Under the pieces are notes generated by a model, which saw only the letters and a list, made by a program, of their open reading frames with translations, did no database searches and was not told the DNA's origin. 64,000 nucleotides of DNA from Acinetobacter terrestris (GTDB taxonomy: Bacteria; Pseudomonadota; Gammaproteobacteria; Pseudomonadales; Moraxellaceae), in NCBI RefSeq assembly GCF_004331155.1, contig NZ_SJNZ01000010.1:48224-112223 (forward strand). Direction: 5' to 3'. Positions 8,919 through 18,142 of this stretch are shown piece after piece. The translations under genes were made by a program, and so were the position numbers. Each line of letters opens with the position of its first letter. Positions within the stretch are counted from its first letter, which is position 1.

Positions 8919-9268
8919 TCATATACTCACAATTTTATTCAGTTGCGATTTAAACAAACATTGAGAAAAAAGCAAAGTGAAGTTGCCTCCTCCAAGCCCT
9001 TTTTATGGCACAAAATTTCACTTGAAGTAAAATTTTAACTATAGAAAAACAATTCATGTTAAAACGGAAAGTGCTTAAAGCCGGTTTAAGCGACTCATGA
9101 TTTATCGAAGCACTGATGAGACAGATATCAACAAAATTTTATTGCAATACACAAATCATGTATTTACATTCACATAATTAAACTTATGATGTTGTATTGA
9201 GTCTTCCACATACATTCTTAAACACATAAATGGAATTATGTGATTGTTTATAAAAAGGTTATAAAACT
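8919..9268. other. AT-rich intergenic region upstream of the Sel1 gene
   Basis: 350 bases without a supported gene. A small dyad, CACATAA at 9223-9229 and TTATGTG at 9236-9242, lies just before the Sel1 start and could be an operator or a leader hairpin. Nothing else recognised. Confidence 0.4.
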
Positions 9269-10075
9269 ATGAAAAAAATTATACTTGCCAGCATCATTAC
9301 CTTATCTTCACATCTTGCAATGGCAGAAATGGCAACAAATTCGGTTGATCCTGCATTTGCCAAAATTGAAGCATTGGTCAAAGCCAACGATATGAAGGGT
9401 GCATACCAGGAATTGGAAAAATTGGCCAAAGCGGGTAACCCTCAAGCCATTTATAACTTAGGCTATCTGACTCAAACCGGTCAAGGCACAGCCAAAGATG
9501 AGAAAAAAGCCATTAAGCTGTATGAAGAGGCCGCAAGCAAAGGTTATCCGGTTGCCAACTATGTATTGGGTAAAAACTACGTTGGCGGAACTTTGGGCCT
9601 TAAACAAGACACTAAAAAAGCCAAACAGTATTTGCAGAAAGCATCTGACCAAGGGTTTGCTGATGCTACCGTGGATTTCGCAGTTTTACTTTTTGCTGAA
9701 GGCACACCTGCCTCAGATAAACTGGCCTTGCAAAAATTAGATCCTTTAATTAAAAAAGGTAACTATCAAGCGGTTCATGCCAAAGCCTTATATGACATTA
9801 GTCAAGGCTTTAAAAATAAAAGTGAAGCGCCAATTAAACAAGGCTTGAAAAGCATTCAGGACTTAGCGCAAAAAGGCTACATTCCTGCTCTTATGGCAGT
9901 GGCAAATATGTTTGCAAATGGCAATATTGTTCCGCAAAACCTGCCTGAAGCGAAGAAAATTTTCTCTGCCCTAGCCAAAGAAAATATACCGCAAGCCAAG
10001 GAGTCTTTAGCAGCCGTGGATAAAATGATTGCTGAACAAGCAAAAAATCCAGCAAAAGCTGCCAAGAAAAGTTAA
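9269..10075 (+). CDS. Secreted Sel1-repeat (TPR-like) protein
   Basis: 268 residues with a signal peptide cleaved after AMA (about residue 19). The body is a run of Sel1-type helical repeats; the clearest are AGNPQAIYNLGYLTQTGQG and the following SKGYPVANYVLGKNYVGG. Such periplasmic solenoids bind proteins and serve in envelope processes. The last residues are Lys/Ala-rich and low-complexity. Start supported by AAGG upstream; followed by a terminator. No partner gene is adjacent, so its specific role cannot be read. Confidence 0.8.
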   Translation: MKKIILASIITLSSHLAMAEMATNSVDPAFAKIEALVKANDMKGAYQELEKLAKAGNPQAIYNLGYLTQTGQGTAKDEKKAIKLYEEAASKGYPVANYVLGKNYVGGTLGLKQDTKKAKQYLQKASDQGFADATVDFAVLLFAEGTPASDKLALQKLDPLIKKGNYQAVHAKALYDISQGFKNKSEAPIKQGLKSIQDLAQKGYIPALMAVANMFANGNIVPQNLPEAKKIFSALAKENIPQAKESLAAVDKMIAEQAKNPAKAAKKS

Positions 10076-10087
10076 ATTTTTTCCGAT

Positions 10088-10116
10088 AAAAAAAGCCCCT
10101 GACTATGGGGCTTTTC
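10088..10116. terminator. Bidirectional terminator
   Basis: AAAAGCCCC/GGGGCTTTT stem between the convergent Sel1 and AEC-transporter genes. Confidence 0.85.
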
Positions 10117-10134
10117 TATGACTGGAAGAATCTG

Positions 10135-11058
10135 TTACCACCACATGGCTATCAGACCGCTCAGCAGCATAAAGCCCAATATCGTGCTTAACATTAAAGC
10201 GCTGAGTGCTTTATCACTGAGTCCATAGTGCTGTCCCATAATTCCAAAAACAATCGGCATGGGTAGTGCTGCAAGCAATGTCCCGGCATAAAGCATTTCT
10301 TGACTGACATTTGGCAAAATACTCAATAACGCAAAGATGGTCAGCGGCATCAGGATTATTTTAATTCCCACCAGAATTACGCTTTGCAGATCGACAGCTT
10401 TTAAGCTCATGCCAACCAGGCTTCCACCAATCACAAATAAGGCAATCGGAGATGCGGTTTTACCCAACATCTCCAAAGCCTGAACCAGATAAGAGGGAAG
10501 ATGAATATTCAAGACCACGCACAACATGCCAAATATAATCGACAGAATGACCGGATTTTTAATCACATTGTGCAAGGTCTGCTTAAGCACCTGCGAGGTT
10601 GCCCGTTGTTGATGTATCCCTGCTTCAGCAATAATCAGCGTCAACGCTACAATCAATAAATTTTCAATAATCAGGGTCAGAGAAAGATAAATTGCTGCAT
10701 GCTGCCCAATCAGCATTGTCAGGATTGCTGTGCCAATAAAACCGGTATTGGACATGGAGGCACCCATGGACAACACTCCAGCTTCGGTTAGACCACAGTG
10801 GAAAAATTTGCGGTACAACAAAAAGGCAAACGCAAAAATAATCAGTGAACCGCCGCCATATGCGATAAAATAACTGGAATTCCAGATTTCATCAAAACGC
10901 TTACTGGCTAAGGCTTGCAGCAAAAATGCAGGTAAAGAGATTTTAAAAACAAATTGACTTAAGCCTTTTATATGCTCGGCTAAAATAAAGTCGAATTTTA
11001 CGCAGATAAATCCCAATAGAAGCAGCAGGCAGATCGGTAAAATCACACTTAAAACCAC
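10135..11058 (-). CDS. AEC-family (auxin efflux carrier / malonate-type) transporter
   Basis: A 307-residue inner-membrane permease with about ten hydrophobic helices in two repeats. Signatures include NTGFIGTAIL and KNPVILSIIFGMLC. Members move organic acids or similar anions. Start is GTG with AAGGAG six bases upstream. It is the last gene of the porin - TonB receptor - Old Yellow Enzyme - AEC run, 79 bases after the oxidoreductase, so it may import or export the compound that the oxidoreductase handles (inference). Confidence 0.8.
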   Translation of the reverse strand: MVLSVILPICLLLLLGFICVKFDFILAEHIKGLSQFVFKISLPAFLLQALASKRFDEIWNSSYFIAYGGGSLIIFAFAFLLYRKFFHCGLTEAGVLSMGASMSNTGFIGTAILTMLIGQHAAIYLSLTLIIENLLIVALTLIIAEAGIHQQRATSQVLKQTLHNVIKNPVILSIIFGMLCVVLNIHLPSYLVQALEMLGKTASPIALFVIGGSLVGMSLKAVDLQSVILVGIKIILMPLTIFALLSILPNVSQEMLYAGTLLAALPMPIVFGIMGQHYGLSDKALSALMLSTILGFMLLSGLIAMWW

Positions 11059-11137
11059 AACTGCTCCTTACGGCTCTTTATTGTTAGGCAAGATTAATTC
11101 TGCTCAATCACTGCATTTTTACATTTAAATTTTATTT

Positions 11138-12247
11138 CTAAAAGGGTTCAAACAGAGATTTCACACCATGCGGCTGACAGCGCAAATACTGGGGTGCAAT
11201 TTTTATATGCGCACCCAAGGTCGCTGCTGCATGCCAAGGCCAACGTGGCTCATAAAGCATGGCACGAGCCAGAGCAATCGCATCGGCTTGCTCGGATTGT
11301 AAAATACTTTCAGCTTGCTCGGCTTCTGTGATCAGTCCCACTGCAATCACTGGAATCTGAACCACTTTCTTTATGGCTTCAGCAAAAGGCACCTGATAGT
11401 TGGCCCCAATTTTAATCTCTTGCTTGGCATACAGACCGCCACTTGAAACATGAATATACACAGCACCCAACTGCTCTAAAGCTTTTGATAAACCGACCGA
11501 AGATTCAACATCCCAACTGTATTCTCCATCCATCCAGTCAGTCGCGGAAATACGCACCCCAATTGGATAATCATGCGGTACCACATTTTTGATTGCCTGA
11601 AAAACCTCAAGCGTTAGACGAATACGATTTTCAAAACTGCCGCCATATTCATCAGTACGCTTGTTCGACAATGGCGACATAAATTGATGCAACAGATAAC
11701 CATGGGCTGCATGCACTTCAATCAAATCAAATCCGGCATCTACAGCACGCACGGCAGCATCGGCAAAGTCCTGAATCACTTTCTGGATTTCATCTTTACT
11801 CAGCGCATGCGGTGGGTGATCGGTTGGGTTAAATGGCAAATCACTGGCTGAAACGGTTTGCCAGCCATGGGTTTCATCTGGCTTAAATTGACCTTTTCCA
11901 TCCCAGGGTTTATCGGTAGAGGCTTTGCGGCCCGCATGCGCCAATTGAATACCAAAAGGCATAGGAGATAAAGATTTCACTTTAGCCAACAGCGCTTTCA
12001 TTTGGGCACGTTGCAAGTCATTCCACAATCCCAAATCTGCATAACTGATCCGTCCTTCAGGCTGAACGGCAGTCGCTTCAATAATGCATAAACCCGCACC
12101 AGATAATGCATAATTTGCCCATTGCTGTTCATGCCAATAGGTCACTTCGCCCTGTTCAGTTGCCGAATACTGACACATCGGTGCAACCACAATTTTATTT
12201 TCAAGTTTTAAAGAGCCAAATTGAATGGATTCAAATAATAAAGACAC
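11138..12247 (-). CDS. Old Yellow Enzyme family NAD(P)H:flavin oxidoreductase (YqjM-like)
   Basis: A 369-residue TIM-barrel FMN enzyme. Cys25 in APMCQYS is the flavin-tuning cysteine of the YqjM/XenA subclass; substrate-binding His pair lies in HAAHGYLLHQF (about 178-190), followed by NKRTDEYGGSFENR. It reduces activated C=C bonds of enones, nitro-compounds or similar electrophiles. The start is GTG with AAGGAG upstream. It follows the TonB receptor stop by 11 bases, so both belong to one transcript. Confidence 0.88.
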   Translation of the reverse strand: MSLLFESIQFGSLKLENKIVVAPMCQYSATEQGEVTYWHEQQWANYALSGAGLCIIEATAVQPEGRISYADLGLWNDLQRAQMKALLAKVKSLSPMPFGIQLAHAGRKASTDKPWDGKGQFKPDETHGWQTVSASDLPFNPTDHPPHALSKDEIQKVIQDFADAAVRAVDAGFDLIEVHAAHGYLLHQFMSPLSNKRTDEYGGSFENRIRLTLEVFQAIKNVVPHDYPIGVRISATDWMDGEYSWDVESSVGLSKALEQLGAVYIHVSSGGLYAKQEIKIGANYQVPFAEAIKKVVQIPVIAVGLITEAEQAESILQSEQADAIALARAMLYEPRWPWHAAATLGAHIKIAPQYLRCQPHGVKSLFEPF

Positions 12248-12258
12248 ACTTATTCTCC

Positions 12259-14406
12259 TTAAAATGCTTTAGTTAGGCTTAAACCTGCGCTCCAGTTCAA
12301 GCCATCTGCGGGTTCAAAGAAACGGCCATTCCCATCATTAACAATGACAGAGCCTACATACTCTTCATCAAATAAATTATCAACACGTGCAAAAGTACGC
12401 ACTTTCCAGTCTGCATTTTTCCAGACATAACCGATATTGGCACTGGTAAGGGTATAGCTTGGCGCAGCATCTGAATTGATGTCGTCTACATATAATTTGT
12501 CGATATAGCGAACATCCAGTCCTGCATTAAAGCCAGTTTCAGGTTGCCAAGCCAAAGCGACAAAAGCCTGATTTTTAGCGACACCCGGAATGTAATTTCC
12601 TTTCGCCACAACCTTTGCAGGATCGGTATTGGAAATGTCTGCATCAAAAGTTGCATCGATAAAGCTATAACTGGCTTGAGCAGTCAAATCACGCCAAATA
12701 TTTCTGTTCCACGATAGCTCTATGCCTTCACGTAAAGTTTTATCAGCATTTCTAAAAGTGGCGCGACCATTATCATTTCCTGCTGAAACAATATCATCTT
12801 GGGTTTTACTTTGAAAAATTGCTGCAGTGAAATTACCTAATTTATTTTGAGCTTTTAAACCCATTTCGTAGTTATCACTAGTTGCAGGTTGCAATTCAAA
12901 ATTATTATTTTCTGTGTCACCGGCAGGCGAATAAGACATTTCAGTAAAAGTTGGGGTTTCAAAACCTTTTGCATAACTTGCATAAGCAGTTAAATTATCC
13001 TTTACTTTCCATGAAAGCGCTGCGGATGGTAGCACCTTATCGTAATCTGTCTTACCACTATTATTTAGATTTTGGCCTACAATGTAATGATCTTTAGATT
13101 TGTAATGTACATTGCTGTAACGTAAGCCAGTATCTAATGTCCAATTGGGTAAAAAGTCCCAAGATGCTTGCAGGTAAGGATCTAAATTCCAAAGCGTATT
13201 ATTTTCATCACGACGTAAATCGCCTTTTACACCCTTTTCTGCAGTAGTAAAATTATTATAACCTTGTCGATCTTCATCCATCGTATCAAAAGCCAGACCT
13301 GCAGAAAATCTAGTATTTGGTACTAGTTCCTTACCTGTCCAACGTAAATCTAATCCATAAAAGTTACGATCAAAATCAATTACCCCGCCTGCTTGATAAG
13401 GCTTAACTGTTTCAGTTATAGGATCTTTGATTTGTGAAGTATCCGGAGTAGATTGGTATTGGGTTACTGAACGCTGTCCGGCATAAGCCATTATATAGAC
13501 TTCATGCTGATCATTGATCGGCTTAGACCAAGTCAAGCCCGTTTGGGTTTGTTGAATTTCTTTACGAGCATTATATTTTGTAACGTTCGCTACCACTTGT
13601 TTAGGATTACTTTTCCAGTCCTCTCGTCTTAAGCCACCTGGATCATCGGCATTAATATCAACATGGTTCACAATCCAGTTCACTTTAGAACCATCATCCA
13701 GGTCCCAAGTCAGTTTGGCATTGCTTAACACTTTTTTGGCAGCGCTATGCTCACGATAGCCATCGGTATCAAAATAAGAAGAGCTTACGACATAACTCGG
13801 TTCATTGGCTTGATCTGCCCCGCCCTGCAAGACAATATCGGCACGACCTTTGTTATGACTACCGGCAGAGTAGCCTAACTGGATAGAGTCACGACCTTCG
13901 CCTTGTTTAGTGGTGGTTAAAATCGTCCCGCCAGAAGAGTTACCATAAAGTGATGAAAATGGTCCACCCAATACTTCAATATGATCCAGACTTCCTAGAT
14001 CAATATTTGAGGTTTGCCCCTGACCATCAGGCATGGTGGCTGGAATGCCATCGACATATAAGCGGATGCCACGTACCCCAAAAGTTGAACGTGCGCCAAA
14101 GCCACGCATCGAGATTTGTAAATCCTGCGCATAATTTTCACGGTTATTCAGTTGTAAGCCGGGAACCCCTTTTAAGGTTTCAGATAAATTAACACCCAGA
14201 TTATTTTCATTGTTATTTTGATCAATTCGATACACGGAAGCCGGTGTTTGCAACCAGTCTGTATCTGTGCGTGTCGCTTCTATTTTTAAGGTGGGCAACA
14301 AAACAGGTTCCGTAGAACCTGTTTCAGCATAGAGGTTTTGGCAGATGCATGCCGTCAGGCAAAGTAAAGTCATATTGATAGGAATCAGGTGATATCTACC
14401 TTGCAT
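12259..14406 (-). CDS. TonB-dependent outer-membrane receptor
   Basis: 715 residues. Signal peptide ends near LYA (about residue 27), followed by a TonB-box-like LKIEATR, a plug domain (about 50-170, with SMRGFGARSTFGVRGIRLYVDGIP), then a 22-strand barrel ending in Phe. The substrate is not visible from sequence; FecA-like siderophore receptors and receptors for organic compounds both fit. It sits 20 bases after an OprB porin and 11 before an Old Yellow Enzyme, with no siderophore or ExbBD gene nearby, which argues against a plain iron system. No Fur box was recognised. Confidence 0.85.
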   Translation of the reverse strand: MQGRYHLIPINMTLLCLTACICQNLYAETGSTEPVLLPTLKIEATRTDTDWLQTPASVYRIDQNNNENNLGVNLSETLKGVPGLQLNNRENYAQDLQISMRGFGARSTFGVRGIRLYVDGIPATMPDGQGQTSNIDLGSLDHIEVLGGPFSSLYGNSSGGTILTTTKQGEGRDSIQLGYSAGSHNKGRADIVLQGGADQANEPSYVVSSSYFDTDGYREHSAAKKVLSNAKLTWDLDDGSKVNWIVNHVDINADDPGGLRREDWKSNPKQVVANVTKYNARKEIQQTQTGLTWSKPINDQHEVYIMAYAGQRSVTQYQSTPDTSQIKDPITETVKPYQAGGVIDFDRNFYGLDLRWTGKELVPNTRFSAGLAFDTMDEDRQGYNNFTTAEKGVKGDLRRDENNTLWNLDPYLQASWDFLPNWTLDTGLRYSNVHYKSKDHYIVGQNLNNSGKTDYDKVLPSAALSWKVKDNLTAYASYAKGFETPTFTEMSYSPAGDTENNNFELQPATSDNYEMGLKAQNKLGNFTAAIFQSKTQDDIVSAGNDNGRATFRNADKTLREGIELSWNRNIWRDLTAQASYSFIDATFDADISNTDPAKVVAKGNYIPGVAKNQAFVALAWQPETGFNAGLDVRYIDKLYVDDINSDAAPSYTLTSANIGYVWKNADWKVRTFARVDNLFDEEYVGSVIVNDGNGRFFEPADGLNWSAGLSLTKAF

Positions 14407-14426
14407 GGGCAGCTCTCTATGTCATA

Positions 14427-15689
14427 TTAAAATACTACTTTAGAGCTTAAACCAAGAACCAAGGCATCGTCTACGTTATTTGTAGCGCCTGGGTTAATAA
14501 CATATTGAATATTTGGACGAAGCATTAACCATTTGGTTGGATAATAGCTGTAGTTCAATTCAACATTGTATTCAGCACTGGCATTAAATGCAGGATTAGT
14601 CACATGGTCATTGATGTGTACACGGTTTACACCCAGACCTAAAATGTCATTCGGTTGAGAATCAAATAGACCAATATATTTCACACCAATTTGTTGTGAA
14701 TTGTCCACTTTGGTGGTGGTACGGTCATGCCAGGTAAAGTTGGCAAAGCTATGCAAGCCTTGACGACCGGCACCCGTCGATGTCAATTGTTGTTCTACTG
14801 CCAACCAGCCACCATAGGTACGATCTTCAGCGACTGCACCTTTTGCATAAGCAATGTCGTATTGGTTTTTAGCGTCATCTGCAGTGTTGTATATTCCACC
14901 TACACGGTAGCTACCCGGCAAACCATTCACAAATGATTTAGGTTGCCATACCACTTCAACTGGAATGGTTACCCCATCCGCATTATCAGTATCCAAATTC
15001 CAGCCATGACGCTCTAAAGCATTTTCAGGGTTGTATTCATAGACACCCACTTGAGTAAACACTTCAGGCGTCACCTGATATTTCACACGCCCCCCCCATT
15101 GTGCAACAGGTGTGTTCATCCAAATCAGACCTTGCCATTTCCCCATTTGCGCAGCACAAAATGCTGTGCTTTGGAAATCACACGCCATCACGTTAAAGTC
15201 CATACCCAGACCTAAACGACCGACCTTGACACTGATGCCTTGCGCTTTAAAATTCTTTTCAATCGACAATTCGCTTAAACGTGTTTTTTGATTACCACGG
15301 CCAAAGTTTGCTTGAACATTGGCAAGTTGCGGCACCTCACCTTGTAAATCATCGACGGTTGTACTTTGCCCTTGACGCGCACTTAGCGCAGCACGAATCG
15401 TCACCCCATCCCAGCCTGCAAGTTTTTCCATATTAAAGGTTGAGCCTAACCATAATTGGCTCGCCACAGTCGGATCATTGCCGTCATCACGGCCACCATC
15501 AGCTAAATAGGCAGCATCAGCAGCAATATTGGCATCAAATTTCACACCTTGAGCAGCAAGTTCAGTACGTTTACCGTTCCAGTCCCCTAACAAATACTGA
15601 CCATTTGGGACAAATGCTTCAGCGGCTTGAGTTTGGGTCATGGCAACCATCATCAAAGTTGGTAATAAAGCGAGACTAAATTTTTTCAT
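14427..15689 (-). CDS. OprB-family carbohydrate-selective porin
   Basis: About 420 residues. I start at the Met giving MKKFSLALLPTLMM, a good signal peptide cleaved near TQAAEA, rather than the TTG 13 codons upstream. OprB hallmarks are LLGDWNGKRTELAAQG at the mature N terminus, VGRLGLGMDFN, and the VGVYEYNPEN segment; the C terminus ends in VVF. The protein should form a 16-strand pore for sugars or related polyols. First gene of the four-gene minus-strand operon. A paralogue lies at 34965-36230 beside gcd. Confidence 0.85.
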   Translation of the reverse strand: MKKFSLALLPTLMMVAMTQTQAAEAFVPNGQYLLGDWNGKRTELAAQGVKFDANIAADAAYLADGGRDDGNDPTVASQLWLGSTFNMEKLAGWDGVTIRAALSARQGQSTTVDDLQGEVPQLANVQANFGRGNQKTRLSELSIEKNFKAQGISVKVGRLGLGMDFNVMACDFQSTAFCAAQMGKWQGLIWMNTPVAQWGGRVKYQVTPEVFTQVGVYEYNPENALERHGWNLDTDNADGVTIPVEVVWQPKSFVNGLPGSYRVGGIYNTADDAKNQYDIAYAKGAVAEDRTYGGWLAVEQQLTSTGAGRQGLHSFANFTWHDRTTTKVDNSQQIGVKYIGLFDSQPNDILGLGVNRVHINDHVTNPAFNASAEYNVELNYSYYPTKWLMLRPNIQYVINPGATNNVDDALVLGLSSKVVF

Positions 15690-16090
15690 ACGAGAGATCA
15701 CAGCAACGTTCGAGAGAATACAATTCAAATAAATTGTATATATTGTGTGAAAATTACATAATTTTTAAATATTAATCTCATCATTATTTTTATTATAGAG
15801 AAAACAAAAAGTTATACATAATGTAAAACAAATAACCAATAGTTTAATTAAACTTAAATATATTAATATTTTTCAATAAATTATGTAGAGAATTAAATTT
15901 AAAAAATTATTATGTTTATTAAAAAAGCATTTAAAATAAAACTTAACAGGACATTTTTAATCAATTTAAAAATGATCATTCTAGGGGAAAAGCATAAATT
16001 TTACTGACTGAACTCTACTTTAAAATAAAAACTTGCATTCATTCACTGGCAACCCGATATTAGCATTATCTACTCATACTAGAATCCAGC
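15690..16090. other. Very AT-rich divergent intergenic region
   Basis: About 400 bases between the porin operon and mutM, dominated by A/T runs (15730-16000 almost free of G and C). No gene or RNA seen. It must contain the porin-operon promoter. Confidence 0.5.
16033..16061 (+). promoter_or_regulatory. Candidate mutM promoter
   Basis: TTGCAT, 17-base spacer, GATATT, ending 29 bases before the mutM ATG. Reasonable sigma-70 spacing but a modest -10 box. Confidence 0.4.
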
Positions 16091-16945
16091 ATGCCCGAAT
16101 TACCAGAAGTTGAAACCACCAAAACCAGTTTATTGCCTTTAATTGACCAAAAAGTCATTTCTGTTCAAGTCCGTGAATCACGTTTACGCTGGCCTATTCC
16201 TGATGATATTCAGAAATTGAAGGGACAAAAATTACTAAAACTCACCCGACGTTCTAAATATATTCTGGCGGAGTTCGAACACGACAGCATGCTATGGCAT
16301 TTAGGCATGTCGGGCAGTTTCCGTCTTTGTGATGCAAATACAGAATTGCGTAAGCATGATCATGTGATTATTCAGTTTGAAGATGTAGAACTGCGTTATC
16401 ACGATCCGCGTCGTTTCGGCTGTATTTTATGGTTAGATCCCAACTCACAAAGCAAGTTGATTGATACTTTAGGTCCAGAACCTTTAAGTGATGCCTTTAA
16501 TGCAGAATATTTAGCGGAAAAATTTAAAAAGAAAAATGTCGGCGCTAAAGTAGCGATTATGGACAATCATATTGTGGTCGGTGTGGGAAATATTTATGCC
16601 ACTGAAAGCCTGTTTAACTTAGGCATCCATCCTGCTCAGCCCGCATCCAGTTTAAGCCGTGTTCAAATTGAAAAATTAGTGATCGAAGTTAAACGGATTT
16701 TAAAACAAGCCATTGATTTAGGAGGCTCTACCCTGCGTGACTATACCAATGCAATGGGTGAAAATGGCTATTTCCAGCAAACCCTGTTGGCTTACGGTCG
16801 CGCTGGCGAAATGTGCATAAACTGTGAAACGACTCTGGAAAATTTAAAGCTTGGACAACGCGCCAGTGTATTTTGTCCGCAGTGTCAGCCTTTAAAAAAA
16901 GTTAAAATAGCGACCAAGACTCCATCTAAAGGGAATAAAGCATGA
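16091..16945 (+). CDS. mutM: Formamidopyrimidine-DNA glycosylase (Fpg/MutM)
   Basis: 284 residues. The N terminus MPELPEVET supplies catalytic Pro2 (Schiff base) and Glu3. The C-terminal zinc finger is complete: Cys242/Cys245 and Cys262/Cys265. It removes 8-oxoguanine and ring-opened purines and nicks the abasic site. A basic tail of about 18 residues beyond the finger is slightly longer than usual. The stop overlaps the ppiC ATG by four bases (ATGA), indicating translational coupling. Confidence 0.95.
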   Translation: MPELPEVETTKTSLLPLIDQKVISVQVRESRLRWPIPDDIQKLKGQKLLKLTRRSKYILAEFEHDSMLWHLGMSGSFRLCDANTELRKHDHVIIQFEDVELRYHDPRRFGCILWLDPNSQSKLIDTLGPEPLSDAFNAEYLAEKFKKKNVGAKVAIMDNHIVVGVGNIYATESLFNLGIHPAQPASSLSRVQIEKLVIEVKRILKQAIDLGGSTLRDYTNAMGENGYFQQTLLAYGRAGEMCINCETTLENLKLGQRASVFCPQCQPLKKVKIATKTPSKGNKA

Positions 16946-17223
16946 AATCTGCCATCGTTCGTCATATTTTAGTGAAAGATAAAGAAATGGCTGAACAGCT
17001 AAAAAAGAAAATTAAAGCCGGTGCAGATTTTGCCAAACTCGCCAAACAGCATTCGACTTGTCCGTCGGGCAAAAAAGGTGGGGAACTGGGAGAGATAAAA
17101 AAAGGTCAGTTGGTTGGTCCAATTGATAAAGCTGTATTTACCTTGCCAGAGCGTGAATTACACGGCCCAATCAAAAGTCAGTTTGGCTGGCATTTGCTCG
17201 AAATTAAGTTTCGGATGGATTAA
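16942..17223 (+). CDS. ppiC: Parvulin-type peptidyl-prolyl isomerase PpiC
   Basis: A single 93-residue parvulin domain without signal peptide, so cytoplasmic. Core motifs are RHILVK at the start, ADFAKLAKQHS, GGELGEIKKGQ, VFTLPE and FGWHLLEI, all in the usual order, and the length matches E. coli PpiC. Translationally coupled to mutM through a four-base overlap; the pairing is common in Acinetobacter from memory but no functional link is evident. Confidence 0.93.
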   Translation: MKSAIVRHILVKDKEMAEQLKKKIKAGADFAKLAKQHSTCPSGKKGGELGEIKKGQLVGPIDKAVFTLPERELHGPIKSQFGWHLLEIKFRMD

Positions 17224-17297
17224 GCCTAATATTTTAAATTCTCTCTCTTTTTAGGAAGCGAGGAAAAATATTTCTCAAGGAAAAATATCTATTCGTG

Positions 17298-17427
17298 ACC
17301 CCTCACCCCTTGCGCAGCAGTGCTACTCATCTCCCATAGGGAGAGGGAGTTTTCGTTATAAAATAACTTATCTGTGTTTTATAAATGGATGTTCCCTCTC
17401 CTCTTAGGAGAGGGTTAGGGAGAGGTA
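17298..17427. repeat. C/G-rich palindromic intergenic repeat (copy 2, two inverted parts)
   Basis: 17298-17350 holds CCCCTCACCCC ... CTCCCATAGGGAGAGGGAG and 17391-17427 holds CCCTCTCCTCTTAGGAGAGGG followed by TTAGGGAGAGG. The two parts are degenerate inverted relatives and echo the repeat at 2400-2470. Confidence 0.6.
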
Positions 17428-17437
17428 AATCACAAAT

Positions 17438-17466
17438 AAAAACGGCATCTCAAGATGCCGTTTTTT
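17438..17466. terminator. Bidirectional terminator between ppiC and mscL
   Basis: CGGCATC/GATGCCG stem with a four-base loop, A5 before and T6 after. Confidence 0.85.
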
Positions 17467-17478
17467 ATATAAATAAAA

Positions 17479-17916
17479 TTAAAGTGGTGGACGTTTTTTC
17501 AACTCATCACGAATTTCACGAAGTAATTCAATATCGGCTGGAGTTGTTGGAGTTTCCTCTACTGGTCCTTCCTGTTTACGTAAACGGTTCATGAGTTTAA
17601 CCAACAAGAACACGACCCACGCCAAGATCAAGAAGTTAATTAAAATCGTTAAAAAGTTACCGTAAGTCATTACGTTAACACCCGCCTTAGTTAAGGCATC
17701 TAAAGATTGTAAATTATCGGGGTTAGCGCCTAATACAAAGAATTTTTGCGTGAAATCAACACCACCACCGGTAATAATTGTGATTAAAGGCATAATAATG
17801 TCTTTAACCAATGAATCAATGATTTTACTGAAAGCGCCACCAATGATGACACCAATCGCTAAATCCATCATATTGCCTTTAATGGCGAATTCTTTAAATT
17901 CTTGAACAATACTCAT
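17479..17916 (-). CDS. mscL: Large-conductance mechanosensitive channel MscL
   Basis: 145 residues with the family layout: an N-terminal amphipathic helix ([15 protein letters not shown]), TM1 with the [15 protein letters not shown] pore-lining motif, a periplasmic loop (about 45-75), TM2 (about 76-105), and a charged C-terminal helix. Homopentameric tension-gated emergency valve in the inner membrane. GGAG lies seven bases before the ATG. Confidence 0.97.
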   Translation of the reverse strand: MSIVQEFKEFAIKGNMMDLAIGVIIGGAFSKIIDSLVKDIIMPLITIITGGGVDFTQKFFVLGANPDNLQSLDALTKAGVNVMTYGNFLTILINFLILAWVVFLLVKLMNRLRKQEGPVEETPTTPADIELLREIRDELKKRPPL

Positions 17917-18069
17917 ATCTTTCTCCAGTTTATCTTTAAAGCTATTTCTTTATTAATTAAAATATTTTGCGAACTGTATCACATTGTAGTGCACTGATAA
18001 CAGCGCATAATTCCCTGTAATTTACTCGGAATTATTTATTTTGAATATATGGAATTGCCAATTACAAAC

Positions 18070-18105
18070 AAAAAAAATGCTACCCATAAATGGATAGCAT
18101 TTTTC
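18070..18105 (-). terminator. Intrinsic terminator of typA
   Basis: AAAATGCTA ... TAGCATTTTT stem; on the minus strand it is about 40 bases past the typA stop and ends in a long T run. Confidence 0.8.
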
Positions 18106-18142
18106 ATAACATCACTCTAAATGAGCAAAATTATTTTAAATC

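Noticed and set aside
12259..14406. Siderophore uptake system
   Set aside because: A single TonB receptor with no siderophore biosynthesis, ExbBD, ABC transporter or visible Fur box.
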